Shown one piece after another: positions 10,191 to 22,200 of a stretch of 64,000 bases of DNA (positions within the stretch are counted from its first letter, which is position 1; every line of letters starts with the position of its first letter). The position numbers were made by a program, and so were the translations under genes. The stretch comes from Termitomyces sp. T153 (lineage: Eukaryota > Basidiomycota > Agaricomycetes > Agaricales > Lyophyllaceae). The stretch covers positions 620,001 to 684,000 of the forward strand of contig JACKQL020000028.1 in assembly GCA_018296165.2 (NCBI GenBank). The letters are read 5' to 3'. A model generated the notes under the pieces. It made no database searches and was not told the origin of the DNA. It saw only the letters and a list, made by a program, of their open reading frames with translations.

Positions 10191-11221
10191 ACCTTCCCAA
10201 AACCGTCTCATTCTACTTATGGCATGGCCTTGCCACAAGTACACGAAAAACTTACTCAACAGGGCAATGTCAGTTCATCCAGTTCACCCAGCTCCATAGT
10301 CTCTACAACAGCAATGGCTCCATCTTACTGGCATCTCAGCCTGCAAGCCTCTCATGGGTTGCAAGCCTTTGGGGACGCGTGCAACCTAAGACAATCAAAT
10401 CCTATCTTACAGCAGTTCGGTCCCTACACACCGACGCAGGCCTCCCTTTTGATGCCATCGACTCACCCCTTGTACAGCGTCTCATCCATGGATTTCAATG
10501 CTACCACGGCGAAAAGGAACGCAGGCCAGTCCAACCAGTCACCCTCCCCATACTCACGGCACTCCTTGCACAGCTTTGGCCCGGTGTCACCCCTGGACAC
10601 ACCATCATCTATGCTGCCTGCTGCCTCGCCTACTCAGGCCTGCTACACAGCGGGGAGTTTACCACAGGAAAAGGGGGCAAATTTAACCCTAGCCTCAACC
10701 TCAGCCGCGACTGCGTCCCCTTCCTGCCCGACTTTACCAATGCTACCCACGTGCATGTCACCCTCCCAGCCTCCAAGACTGACCCCTTTCGCAGAGGCGT
10801 CACCATCACCGTCGCGGCAGCTCCCGGCCACCCCACTTGCCCGGTCGCAACCCTCAAGGCCATGTTCACAGAGATCCCACAAGATCACAATGCACCTCTC
10901 TTCAAACAACCTGATGGGAAACCCCTGTCATACTCATACTTCGTCAAAGGCATTTGTGAGGTGCTCACACTCACCGGTCTCAATCCCGACGTGTTCGCGG
11001 GACACAGCTTTTGCCGGGGTGCTGCCTCCGAGGCAGCAGCCGCGGGTTACTCTGATTATGGAATCCAGCTTCTCGGACGCTGGCGCAGCGACGCCTACAG
11101 GCTCTATGTAGAAAACGACACAAACCGCATCCTCCAGCTCTCGTTTCTCCTCCATTTGGCCCACACTCAAGTCACCCCTTTCGAACCTCCGGCTCTTAGG
11201 GGCTTCACTGCTTGGGCTTGA
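10130..11221 (+). CDS. Tyrosine recombinase of DIRS-like retroelement, open frame
   Basis: A 363-codon frame without stops, in a different phase from the RNase H frame it overlaps, as in DIRS elements. The N-terminal half (residues 35-150) carries the core-binding segment with ATSTRKTYSTGQ. Catalytic boxes: SGLLHSGEF around residue 173, where family members normally have Arg at the His173 position; HSFCR with His292 and Arg296; GRW with Trp318; and the nucleophile candidates Tyr323 and Tyr326. The His173 codon CAC differs from an Arg CGC by a single G-to-A at a CpG, so this copy may be catalytically dead although open. The second half is CpG-rich, unlike the decayed reverse transcriptase upstream. 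Role: integration of the circular cDNA. The start at 10130 is the first ATG; the real product might be made by frameshifting from upstream. Confidence 0.8.
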   Translation: MVEPRALLETPPTWWYEQHRHLPKTVSFYLWHGLATSTRKTYSTGQCQFIQFTQLHSLYNSNGSILLASQPASLSWVASLWGRVQPKTIKSYLTAVRSLHTDAGLPFDAIDSPLVQRLIHGFQCYHGEKERRPVQPVTLPILTALLAQLWPGVTPGHTIIYAACCLAYSGLLHSGEFTTGKGGKFNPSLNLSRDCVPFLPDFTNATHVHVTLPASKTDPFRRGVTITVAAAPGHPTCPVATLKAMFTEIPQDHNAPLFKQPDGKPLSYSYFVKGICEVLTLTGLNPDVFAGHSFCRGAASEAAAAGYSDYGIQLLGRWRSDAYRLYVENDTNRILQLSFLLHLAHTQVTPFEPPALRGFTAWA

Positions 11222-12229
11222 GTTTCGTCCCCTCTGTCAAGGGGTCGACTCGAGAACTTCTCGGATTCAGAAAAAAATCATATTTTCTCACGCAAACCCC
11301 GCGCAAGCTGAGAACTTGAAGAAAAACTAATCTAGGTATCACATCAAGTAACTCCTACCTAGCGAATCGTACGACCGAATTAATGTGAGAATTAGATCAG
11401 ACATGGGAAAGGTCACGTGGGTACAAAAGTCGAGGACAAGAACCGCTAAAAAGGGTAGTAAAACCTCAGTCTACTAAAGTAGATCTCGGAATCTCAATAT
11501 CTATACTTTCCTGTGTCAGTCTGGTGTCAGTGCTGATATTCACAATTTGATCCAAAGCCTTTTCTGCGTCGAGATCTGGTGCTTGTTCTTTGATGTCGAT
11601 AAGATGAGATGCATCAGATTTATCCTGATCTGCACTACCTCTAGACTTTTCCCCACAACAGTGTTGTTCTAGAGTTCATGCGCATATAGAGGAAATAGAA
11701 ATTTTTGCCCTCTTATACTATGTGTACGTAGCGCTCAGCGCTAAGCTATCTTACTCCATGTGATCTGCAGGCTTCGATCTTCCCCGCACGACGTCCAATT
11801 GTTTCGAACTTCGTGCATATCAGTGGTCTCGACTACATTTCAAAGCTAAAATCTTGTTTAGGGAAGCTGGACGAAATTCTCAGATAAGCTTATTCCCATT
11901 GGCTCTGGATGAGATCTGTAAGAGGCTAGATTCAAGGTTCTCTCTTCCAATATGCATTTACTGTGAGATGGAAACGTTTACATTGCATCTGTCATACAGA
12001 TATTGGCAGATCATCTCCTTTCTTTCCAGATTTTGGTGGTTCTGACTACTCTCGCTTGAAGGAATTAATGCTCGGCGCGTGTATGGTGTCTATACTTCCA
12101 TCTCTGCAGTGTTTGTACTTGCTAAACCGACTAACCGCAGCTATTGGCAATTATTTGAATTTCCATTGTTCTTGACAGCATGACGACTGCTCATACAGCG
12201 AGACGATTTGCGTGTTCAATCGACTGGTT
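11222..12229. other. Intergenic, no gene recognised
   Basis: Contains the downstream flank of the DIRS-like element and then ordinary AT-moderate sequence. Short frames only; none has a recognisable motif. Confidence 0.5.
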
Positions 12230-12737
12230 AGGCCAGATATAGTTATCCGGACACTCAACATAGAACATAATCCTACCAAACCGAGTATCCAGTCTGAACT
12301 ACAGAAATCGCTTATACCCGTTGAATTGGCCAACGTGCAACATGGAGTTGGCTATAGATTCATTTTCATCTCTAGCTATTCCGTTTTGGTGATGGTGTTG
12401 TCCAAGTATCCCGAACTTACTTAGCCTGATAATCCTGTCTTGCAGATTAGGAACCAACGAGAGATTCGCTAAAAGGACATAAGGTTGATATGGTCATTCA
12501 GACACTCAACATAGAAAATAATCCAAGCCGTCGAAGCCGAGTATCCAGTCCGAACTACAGAGATCGCTCGTACCCGTTGGATTGATGAAAGTGCGACACG
12601 GAGTTGGCGATGAATTCATTTTTCATCTCTAGCCATTACGTTTCGGTGATGGTATTGTCCAAGCATCCCGAAATACTTAGCCTGAGAATCCTGTCCTGCA
12701 GTTTATAAACCAACGAGAGACCGCGAAAAGGACACCA
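12230..12737 (+). repeat. Tandem duplication of ~250 bp directly upstream of the secreted-protein gene
   Basis: 12230-12480 and 12485-12737 align along their length: both contain GACACTCAACATAGAA, GAGTATCCAGTC, ACCCGTTG, TTCATCTCTAGC, TTGTCCAAG and AACCAACGAGAGA. The two copies differ at roughly one base in seven by eye. The second copy ends about 25 bp before the ATG at 12762, so it probably contains promoter or leader sequence. Confidence 0.85.
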
Positions 12738-12761
12738 AGCTCTTTTCTAACCTGCCCCAAC

Positions 12762-14035
12762 ATGAAACTTGAGTCCTTGTTGTTCACCTTGGCCGTATTG
12801 GTTCCTCGGATCGTGGTTGGAACACCCACAAAAACTTCCGCTGGGCCTCACAACCCAAGGGTGACCATAAATATTAGTGGGACATACATCTGGCGAAAGA
12901 TCTTTGAACTAGATAATAGGAAAAACAAAGGTAATTCTGTTTGTCTTGAAGCCTCCACTAAAGGTAGTGCTCACTCACGTGGTTAGCCTCCGTTGACTAT
13001 AGCTATAAAGTCACGGAATCAGGATTGTACAACTCTAGAACCTTCAACAATGACCTCATGGCAGGAATAAAGAATTATCCACCGAATTCTACTCAATTCG
13101 AACCGAACGCATCGTATAGCCCCGTTTTTATCGGCTTCAGGGAAAGAAACGGCAATTCAGATGACGACGTTTACAACGTCCTTCAGAAGGTAGTCCATGA
13201 ACAAAAAGAAGATATCGATTCTTTCTCTAAGTCGGAAAACCGCAAACGTAAGTCACCTTTGTTCAATCAAAACTAGAGGAGGTGGACTAGATCTTTGACA
13301 GTTACGGTTGGCGCTGGAACCAGGGTGATACTATACCAGCGTGTTTTTGAACTCCCTGGCATAATGGTCAAGACGGGCGTTTTGAAGTGGACGCCAAGGC
13401 CGCTCCCTGTCCATAACGTGGCGGAAAATGTGACTATTGAGATGGTGATGATGCCAAGGAAGTATCTCAAAGAATTGAAGGTATGTGTGCCACAATCCTT
13501 GCATCATGAACAGCGCAGATGCCAATCCTGCCGAAACAGGCCGTCTGTTCAGATATTCGGGGTGATGCACCTCCTGACCGTGTTCGAGACTGGTTCGGAG
13601 GAACCACTGATATCAACGATACGTATGGCGGGAAGTAAGTGCTTCTGATGTATCTTTTAGTGGTTAGGAACGGAAAAAAACTGATGCCCTCCCATAAGGT
13701 TTTGTTGGATTGTCCCCGTGATGACGACGAATGTCAATGAGGCACAGACGAGAGTTGAACTCTCGCTGCCTCAGAAGGCAGATCCGAGATATGTCAATCT
13801 CGCTCAGGGGACTAAAGGAAGCCAAATCTATTTGCATCCTATCAGACAAAGCGACAAGAATTTGTTCGTTTCTGGAGTGACTTTGGCTCGATTCGAATCA
13901 GACAAATATTCCTCCTTGAATAACACGATCTGGCCCGGCCTTCCCAAAGGTTATACTCGTAATATCAACAGGAAAAGACAGGCAAAGGGTCAATACCTGT
14001 ACTTAGTATGGCGATTGGAGAGAACCTACATGTAA
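12762..14035 (+). CDS. Secreted protein of unknown function, five exons
   Basis: Exons 12762-12930, 12987-13247, 13302-13480, 13519-13634 and 13699-14035 keep one frame through GT-AG introns and give about 353 residues. Intron 3 (38 bp) is very short and its acceptor is less certain. Residues 1-20 (MKLESLLFTLAVLV) form a signal peptide with likely cleavage after VVG. The mature part has segments such as VFIGFRERNGNSDDD, DWFGGTTDINDTYGG and NLAQGTKGSQIYLHP. I do not recognise the family and no enzyme motif is evident. No transmembrane segment follows the signal peptide, so export from the cell is likely. The upstream region is a tandem duplication. Confidence 0.75.
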
Positions 14036-15545
14036 ATGCGCCTTCCGGCTGGTTGATTTGCATTGGTCGATTGAAATTTTGGTATACTCACTTTTGTTCA
14101 ATATTTCATCTACAAGTAGTTTGTGTTGATGTTTTTACACCATTGTGTCCCGTACTGTTCTGAATACATGTTTCTAATTCAAAACATCTTATGAAGACCA
14201 GCAGCAATTACTGATATGAATTTTCATGAGAAGCCACCTACCAAGATATGCTGATGTGCTTGAATATTAAAGATTGTGTTCGCTGACTTGTTGTCCTCGA
14301 CTGCTACTTGTTTGTCTCTTCACACCAGTGTGGCTTCTTAAAATGTGGCTTCAGCCACAGTTTTCAGAAATTTGTTTAGAATTGAACTGAACCAACCACT
14401 CATGCTCCCAATGTTTCATCATTCATTAGAGTATGCTTAAGCGCTCTATGGCTGTTAGCTGCTGGTAACACGACCGGACAACTTGTGGTAGCAAGCCCAC
14501 ATGAACGAATGGAGCGGCCATCACTGCCAGTATACGTTCAACAGGTAACCAGATCAAATTGAATCAAATGCAAAGGGAAGAAAGCACTAAATGCTTGAGT
14601 GCAACAGATCTGCGAATTGAGATCAAAGCGTCGCTAATGGCTACATAAGTCAGATTGTTGTTGGACTGTATGAATAGAGATTCACGGAATGCAGGTACTG
14701 TATGAAGGGAATATCAATAAAAAAGGTTGTGTGTGTGAGCCCCAATCAAAGTCGACTATGCAATGTTAACGGTCACAGGTCCGCGCCGGTTGTGAATCGA
14801 ATCCCCTGTCTACACACTGACAACAATTGGTCCAGCTAGCTAGCGAGCCGATTGAGAAGAGCTCTGATTAACGAGCGTTGAAGAAGGCCTACTGGACGGG
14901 TAACATGTATAGGGACTCAAGAATGTAAGCTTAGATAGCTCCAACTTCAAGACAACTATGCAACAGTCATCGAATGTCGTCAGATTCCATCGCGGATAGT
15001 CTGTACACCGACGGAAATTGGCTAGGGTTACGCAGGTCCCGCCCTGATTATGTTCCAGTCAGGTAATCTGACCGTGAAGAACTTATATAGGAGCGCGGTG
15101 AAATAGGACTATCAAGGTGTTGAGCTGGGTACGATGATACTGCGGTCGATGAGTCATAGAAGGTATAGCTCGTCGCGTGGCGCGTGTTTCTCGAGGAGTT
15201 GGGGGAGCGAGGGATCGCGGTATATTGTTTGGCCACTTGGGTCGGTATTGATGTCTTCCAACCAATTGAGATGAGACGGTCTTATAGAGCAGCTACATAC
15301 GCAGTTCGTGAGTCGATCTTGAGGAGTTTATATGGTATTTGATGTACTTGACGAATAATCCTGGCAAGCTTGAACTTCTGAGGACGTCAAGAGTAAGTTT
15401 GAAGGGAAGGGAAGGAGCGAACCTCTATGCCGGGCCACAATAATATCCATCCAGAAAACATACACATCATCCCTTGTTTCATGGCACCACAAATACTGAA
15501 TATGATTTGAATGAGGGCGGGGGATGATCATGCGCAGATAATCCA
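14036..15545. other. Intergenic, weak repeats only
   Basis: No supported gene. A diverged duplication is suggested by two blocks around 14750-14830 and 14945-15025 (shared ACTATGCAA, CTGT.TACAC, GACAACAATTGG versus GACGGAAATTGG). Short minus-strand frames at 15048-15236 and 15328-15588 have no recognisable motif. Confidence 0.4.
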
Positions 15546-15854
15546 TCACTCGTAACTGGTGGGTATCATCAGGTATGAGTCCGTACATCCATATCTGCAG
15601 ACAAGTGGAGACTCTGGTCTTGGTTCGTCCAGCATCCTCGACCTCTTACAATCTATTCTGCAGACTCGAGTATCGCATACCTCGGCGTAAATTGGTTGTA
15701 GAAAGGAGGGATTTGCCTGGGAAATTGCCGTTGGTACTTGGATCTTGAATAAGGAAAGCACGCGGCTTGCAGAAATAGCACTATTAGGAATAGAGATAGT
15801 GTTGGGCTGACTGCTCGCATGCGGTTTTAGCATGGTAAGAATCCGAGCGCCCAT
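15546..15854 (-). CDS. Hypothetical short frame, 102 codons
   Basis: Minus-strand frame beginning MGARILTMLKP with no recognisable domain. It may be the first exon of a gene running toward 15048 through further frames at 15328-15588 and 15048-15236, but I could not join them convincingly. It could equally be chance. Confidence 0.2.
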   Translation of the reverse strand: MGARILTMLKPHASSQPNTISIPNSAISASRVLSLFKIQVPTAISQANPSFLQPIYAEVCDTRVCRIDCKRSRMLDEPRPESPLVCRYGCTDSYLMIPTSYE

Positions 15855-16126
15855 GATAGTAGGGAACGATTAAATAAGGCTGGACTCAGGGTATCTGTAT
15901 GTTTCTCTGATGTCGATCGAGTTTTTTTATTTTTGATCATTTCCATCACCCGCTGGGGCCTTTCCCCATGTCGGGTTCTACTCTATGTACTGAATTTTTA
16001 TACCTACATGTCCGTCGGTGGAGTTAGTTGGAGATCATTGTCCGATCCGGGATGATTAGATCACATCACGATTAGATCAAGTCATACTAAAGAGAGGATC
16101 AGAGGTAAGTACAAGGCGTATAGTTA

Positions 16127-17600
16127 CTATACGACATCAAGCTCTGGCATCCTATCCTCGGCACAAGTCCCAAGTGCACCAAAATATGCCTCGGGATCTT
16201 CGCCTCACCAGTCTCGCAATGCGAACCAGAAATGACGAACGTCTTTTCCAGCTTTGATTGCATGCTCATAACCTGCAGCCTCATGAAAGAGTGCCTGGAC
16301 ATGCAAGTTTCAAAAAAGCAATTGACATTGACACAGGAGTGAGAATAAACGCACCTTGAAATATTGTCTTGACCATGACATGCACTCCTCACGGTACTCT
16401 TTGGCGTCCTCGTCGATCCTCGTCATCGCAGGGGCAGCGTTTTCATCTGCCACCAGATTAACAGAATCGGCTATCAACGGATCGGACAGAATGGCTGGTA
16501 CGATGCACCCCATTTCCCAGTCATAAATCGATGTAATAAGTGGTTGTCCAACTTAATCGACATGTGAATCCCAAAATCGCCGTGATCCGATACCATGCGA
16601 TAAAACGAGGACTTTTCGTTGTCAGCAGGCAATATGTGATGAACAAGGCGCAATAAAGATTCTTTGGCTTTGGCGGCGATGGGACCAATGGTAGCATTAT
16701 CGTCCTCCCACTCGATTATGACATCTACGTTCCCGATAGCCGCGTCGATCTTAGATATGAGTATGGCTAACCAGAACTCTCGTGTAGGAGCAACGGGAGC
16801 CGGAAGAGACTCGGGCTTGTGTTCAAAGAGGCGGTCAAGGAACCGTTCAACGGCAAAGTCCGACGGAGGGTTGAACTCGAATAGCAAAGCGCGGATATGA
16901 GCTGCTTCCACAAGCAAATGTTTCTGTTCTACCAACCAACAGAATCAGCACAGCAATGAAGTAGATTGCTGACACGCACTCGATCATCCTGGCCAAGATC
17001 ATACCCCTACATTATTTTGACCCTCTGCCTTCTGGACACAAACAATCGACGGTCTAGGATATCCTGAGGGACTTTCTGTCTGGGGTCCGCGTGCTGCATC
17101 GAGACGCGATGGTAAAGCAAACGAGATGCCAAAATATGCGGCTCAGAACTCAAAAGCTTATACGCTGCCGCCTCGAACTTGACCTCCATTACTTGTTTAT
17201 GGAGAAACCCGCAGAAATCGGGAATGTTGACATCATCACGAGCCAGCCGTGCCATAATGTTCATCGAATTCGACAGCTTCATCTGAAAGCCCTAAGCCGT
17301 TGCGAGTTTCAGCTAATTGAATTGAACGGTATGATGGCGCTTACATAGTAATTGGCGCCTTGAGAAACGACGGGAATGTCAACTACAGTAGCACCGAGGT
17401 TATCTTCCATCTCTCGGATTAAGAAGTTCCCGTACTATACTTCTGGAACGGACTCTGGCCGTTGCGAACAAGCGTAAGCAAGTGCTCACCGTCAAAATCG
17501 CGTCCACATGGAAGGCCATTCGTCTGAAAAGTATTCGTCCATTCAGAGATCTGACAAAGTATGGACAACGGTGATTTCAGAGGGCCGCTAATTGGATCTC
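16127..17600 (-). pseudogene. Aminoglycoside/choline-phosphotransferase-like kinase, inactivated
   Basis: Read 17600 to 16127, segments in order match the fungal APH-like kinase family: WTNTFQTNGLPCGRDFDG (about 17540), NFLIREMEDNLGATVV (about 17420), EVKFEAAAYKLL with SEPHILASRLLYHRV (about 17170-17090), a PQDIL segment, a QNNV/DLGQDDRV linker (about 17000), ALLFEFNPPSDF (about 16880), the catalytic-loop motif HGDFGIH (about 16575) lacking the following Asn, the IYDWEMGCIVPAILSDP segment, then after an intron HFWFALRDW and EDPEAYFGALG. Frameshifts occur near 17435, 17025, 17005 and 16550, and RDW is followed by TGA in place of the expected Arg codon (about 16177). The chain is therefore a dead copy. 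Such proteins phosphorylate small molecules; the substrate of this family is unknown to me. Confidence 0.75.
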
Positions 17601-17909
17601 GTGATTATGATGGTGAAACCGACCACCATTCCATCAGATATGACCCCACAGTCTTGAATTACACCTACAGATGAGATGTACAGACTTGAACGCCCAGGAA
17701 CATTCTGACTTAAGGGGTCCTTCCTGGAACTGCAAAAGATGATACAAGGAAGGAGGGCGTTGAAAGGGTGGGATGTAAGGGCGCTCGGACAGGATGGGAA
17801 TGAGAGAAGAGACTGAGATAGATAGAGATGAGCAGGACACAGCGAGGGTGCAAAGAGGAAAGAACCCGAGAGTGGTAAGGGTACGACGAAAAAACAAAGT
17901 AAAAGCCAT

Positions 17910-18262
17910 GGGTGGCCAATCGCAATTGCACCCACCACCATGGACATTGACTTTCTCGTAGGGACTCCCGAGCTTCTCGAGACGATCCACAGTCTGGCTC
18001 ACGAATGCCTCGTTAATCTCGAAAAAATCAATATTGGCGAGGGTGAGATCTGTGAGGACATAAACAAGATCGTTAGTTCGAGACAACGAAAGCTCAAGAA
18101 CATAACGTCCTACGTACTTGCAATCGCATACGCCGGCCCAACGTCCACGATCTTCGGCGGCACACTCGTTGGCGTAACTACAAACTTGCCCCTAACCGAC
18201 AGACTTAGCCTCTCCTCTACATCGCGTTGTGCAAGCAAGACCGCAGCAACTCCATCGCTGAC
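17910..18262 (-). pseudogene. 3-ketoacyl-CoA thiolase, C-terminal fragment
   Basis: Reading 18262 to 17910: VSDGVAAVLL (the thiolase QVSDGAAAVLL block), a PP-KI-VDVGPAYAI segment, an intron of about 80 bp, then ANIDFFEINEAFVSQ with the catalytic-region NEAF motif, EKLGSPYEKVNVHGG, and after a frameshift AIAIGHP, where the catalytic His of GHP sits. The N-terminal half with the nucleophilic cysteine and the C-terminal CxG motif are not found nearby. Thiolases cleave 3-ketoacyl-CoA in beta-oxidation, usually in peroxisomes. This piece cannot encode a working enzyme. It lies head to tail with the broken phosphotransferase on the same strand. Confidence 0.75.
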
Positions 18263-18773
18263 CTAATTTGAATGTGGAGAAAACGGTCTTCTGCAAGGTT
18301 ATGTATGTGGGAGTACCTCGGGTGAGAAGGATGGAGACATGTTCGATAGTCTCTACACCCTCACGTCATCTGTCACGTTGCAGACATGTCACAGTACGAT
18401 TTTATGTTCTTTTGGTGATGGCGGTGGAGACGATGGCGACGATGGCGGGGCATTGTGAGGTCGAAGATAGCTCGCAATGAAATTACATAGATGATATTGT
18501 CCCTTGCTTGATTGTTGAAGCTAGAAGGTAAAAAATACTCAAATTGTTGCTATCACAAGGCTTGTATGATAATCCTTGGGAATAAATATCGTAAAGATTT
18601 GTTGGGTTACTCGTTTGCTAGGTGCATGCACGAGCTATTCTGCAGGAATGAAATCGAAGAAAGTAACAAGTGATACATGTCATGACACGCAGTATCAGAC
18701 AGTAGACAAACGGAATGAGAACTCATTATCGATCAGAGGGACTGGTCCTTGTAGTCGTAGAACGTGTTTTTAT

Positions 18774-19211
18774 TCACTCGACCTCCATAGAGGAAGGTGT
18801 AAACTCCTTGAGGACGCAGCTTCCCCTTCTAAGCCCGCACAAGAAGGCTGTTGGAACAAGCTAGTCAGATTTGCAAAGTGGACAACGTACCTGTGCCGTT
18901 TCTGAGGGTTCCTTATGAAAAGTAAGAGCCTTCTTCAAGGATTTATACCATCCGACAGCACTCTTAGGTAATTTGTTTCTGCCAAAAGACCAGTCAAACA
19001 AGCGAAGAGGAATGTCGAAAGATACATACTTGGTGTACTGTGGAGCAGCTTGAACAACAGACTTTTCTGGTATAGCTGCGTATTGTGAGGTTCTATCACA
19101 AGCGACGCATTGAATCTAAGAAAACATACCATCTTCATCTAACAGACTCGCTTCAACAATAAATCTCTCGGTCTCTTCGACACCGACAGCTTCAACCACG
19201 TTCAAATTCAT
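18774..19211 (-). CDS. Small hypothetical protein, three or four exons
   Basis: From ATG at 19211 three exons join in frame through GT-AG introns: MNLNVVEAVGVEETERF..., IPEKSVVQAAPQYTK and NKLPKSAVGWYKSLKK... giving about 72 residues to an AQ at roughly 18890. Reading on without splicing adds VRCPLCKSD and stops at 18861; splicing a 43-bp intron extends to about 18770. No signal peptide or recognisable domain; charged, probably cytosolic. The consistent phase across two introns is the evidence that it is real. The family is unknown to me. Confidence 0.5.
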
Positions 19212-22200
19212 TATAAGGTGAAAAAACTGGTATATGCTGTCACGAACGATGAACTGCGGGGACCGTGAGCGGCGCTGATGCATTGTAGTCCACGTGACAT
19301 GCGTGCGACAACGCTGAGGTCGACATCAACGGCGATGAGGAGGCACACAATTTGAATCAACAAGTAGTTCGGCGGTGCCGGGAAAAAACAGCTACATTGG
19401 CCGCATAAGAGTATTATATTTGCAGAGGCCATGATAGTGACTGGAAAGTCATAGGGTGTGCGCAACTTAGGCTGGGGACCGTCAGAGACGATGAGGAGGC
19501 GGCCATGAGGAAGTCCGAAGGAGCGATTTCAGTAACCAATTTTGGAGTCTTGTTAAAGTGAATGGTGGCATTGTGAAGCACTGGTATTAAGCATAGCAGG
19601 ACAAGGGTGCAGGTAGACAACCTGGAAAACAGCAGAGGAGGATGGCAAGAAGAGAGTAAGAAGTGAAAATTTGACGTTAGCGAGGTGGATGTTGAGTAAG
19701 ATTGGGGTATGAATCGTGGGAAGTCTCAGAAACAAAGTAGGTGTTGCAAATCAAATTGGGTTGATATATACATAGTCTCGAAATTCATATAACTGCTTTT
19801 ATAGCGAGTGCCGGGGGAAGGACCATCAGGATGCCTACCTTATGCGCCGTAGTACCTATGGACCAGTTCGTCTGTACGTGGGGGCGACCCCATCCGATAC
19901 CCATCTCTCTCTCGACATTCCCCAAAAGGAAAAAGGGGCCGGGAAGTTGTGTCCAAGTTGTGTCACTACTTTTATACGGCGCTATTCTCACCTTTTGGGT
20001 GGTTTAGTATGCTATGACCAGCTTCTGAGTTCTATTGGCCTGTCTAATCGGGCATGGTCAAGGAAGTTCAGCTGATCGGAACCTGATTTAGCAAACGATA
20101 TTTTTTCGACAATCCGGCCGATTCTTTTTGAATATAACAAGTTTGAGCCAGCTTGCAATTTTTTTAGAGAGTTAAAACTACACTTTGCCAAACACAGACT
20201 AATCAAAAAAACTAGTTTCTCGAGCATGCACAGCTGCCCCAGAACAAAGCAGCAGGCATTCCAGACCAGGAGATACTTCAAACGAACACCTGGAATCTGA
20301 ATATCCACCCTTGTACAGCCCAGATTGTGACCAAGATGTGAATCATCTCATGGAGAAACATACTGGTGAGTTTGAAGAATTTTGTAAGACTTCGAGATCT
20401 ATGACTAGATTTAAGTTGTTGATCCATCAGTGCAGAGATAGGAAAGCGCATGGCAGCAAGGGGAACTACGCAAAGACTTCGTAAGTGTCCATTTGAGACT
20501 GAAAAAGCATAACTGACCGAATCATCAATAATCCCAAAGTTGTCCTTATGTGCAATTACCTCATCCTTTGAGGCCAGTCCGCACGCGCAGAATCCAGAGA
20601 CCACGAGATTATTGAGTCGATCAGTTTCGACGAGATCATATTCACTCCTACAGAGCTCATCGACATCATCTGATGAAGAGGATTAGGAATAGGAAGCAGA
20701 GAGCGAAAGAGAAGGAGAAAACACTCAGGGACAGGTTCAAACAGTCACCACACTGCAGGTACATAGTACTCTAATGATGGACGTATGTCTGGAGTGAGAA
20801 GCTCCGCATTTGCAACCCTGAGAGAATGAGAATCCGTCAATCAGGTGACGCCGTCAACAACTTGCGATAAAAACATTAGGAGTGCTCAGAACCAATTTTT
20901 AGAAAGCAATTGAAACTCATAAGATGGTCAAATCTTCAGAAACCTCATCACGTTGATAAATTTGAAAAAAATGCATATGCCAAAGCCCCTGCCACACTAG
21001 AGCGGGATCCTGTCCATGAGAAAAGGGAGGAAGAGGTCCGGATGATAATGCAGATTGTTAAAAACTACTAACCAGAAATGATAATCACCCATCCGATTGA
21101 GCGAAAAAATTTGTGAATATACTTCGTATTGAGCGCTGCTTTTCATCACCTACATAAGTATCTCTGTGAACCATGACAGTACCGGGTGACGAGATTCTCC
21201 GATTGAGTCATACTCTTCCAATAGTTGTCTTGAGCCGGAAAGTTCCTGCGTGGATCCGAACGTAAACATCAGGGGTTTCACTGTGACAAGATCAATCATA
21301 ATGAAACGTCGATTTAGTGCCTAGTGACACCCTTGGGCGTTTCTGAGTACTAATTTAAAGATCCTGTATATTCAAGCCAACGATCCCAAGTGCAACTCTG
21401 AGTGAAAGCTCTCTCGGTATCTACACAAGATAGGCAGAAGGAAGGCTGATTGAGCTATCTGGTGGGCGAATGTTACAAAAATCGAGAACAAATTTGCGTA
21501 CGCCCACAGGTCACGTACGAGAAAAACAGTCAGCCATATATTTCTCTGGATAACAGTTCGACTCCGTCCATTTTTTCCTCGACTTGTTTTGTATCTTGAC
21601 CTCGAGGATGGCAGTGGCGCAAAGTCAGTGATACCGTGAGTTCAGTGGTTCCTCACATCGTAAATATCTGCATAGGATATGATGCAGAGTGTTGGAATGC
21701 AAAGTACTGCAATAGAAATACAAGAACGGGAATACTATACATCTGGCTTCAACAAGAACAAAGGCAGTAAATAGATCCAATCTTTCCAAAGATAAGAACC
21801 TCTTCAAAAAGGGTACGTCAGAAGAAACGTCATATCAACTGTCTTATCCGAGCTGTCTTATCCGAGGATTGGACAACAACATACCGCCGATTTTTGTCTG
21901 ACACATCGAAGATCAAAGATCAGCCATACGGAACTGTTCTCTTTCATTCATGCGTGTGTCATAGAAATACACGCTAGAGCATGTCGTGAAAGGGATGAAG
22001 ATTATCCCGTACGATGTAAAAGATATACTTTGTCATCTCCGCACGAGCAGGTAAAACCTTCATTTGAAACAAATCAATGATTGCCATGGTCAATTGCTAC
22101 TGCCTGGAACACAGCATGCAAGAGTAGTCATGTTAACGATCTGATTTGTTCCAGAAAACTGTCAGGCGCCCTATATTAGAAGCCCCTCCGACGCAGTCGA

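Larger units (their letters stand above)
8704..11260 (+). mobile_element. DIRS-like (tyrosine recombinase) retroelement, 5' part missing
   Basis: The order is Cys/His-rich Gag C-terminus (about 8734-8826), reverse transcriptase (about 8940-9500), RNase H (about 9745-10100), tyrosine recombinase (10130-11221). This order, with a recombinase in place of a DDE integrase, is that of the DIRS/Ngaro order of YR retroelements. The upstream end was lost to the LTR insertion. Terminal repeats were not identified; a small hairpin CCCCT/AGGGG follows the recombinase stop. Confidence 0.8.

Noticed and set aside
9861..11111. 416-codon plus-strand frame overlapping the recombinase
   Set aside because: Only its first part is RNase H; beyond about 10190 it is a Ser/Pro-rich shadow of the recombinase frame.
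20278..20604. HEMIH motif suggesting a metallopeptidase
   Set aside because: Five residues alone occur by chance; no signal peptide, third ligand or family context.
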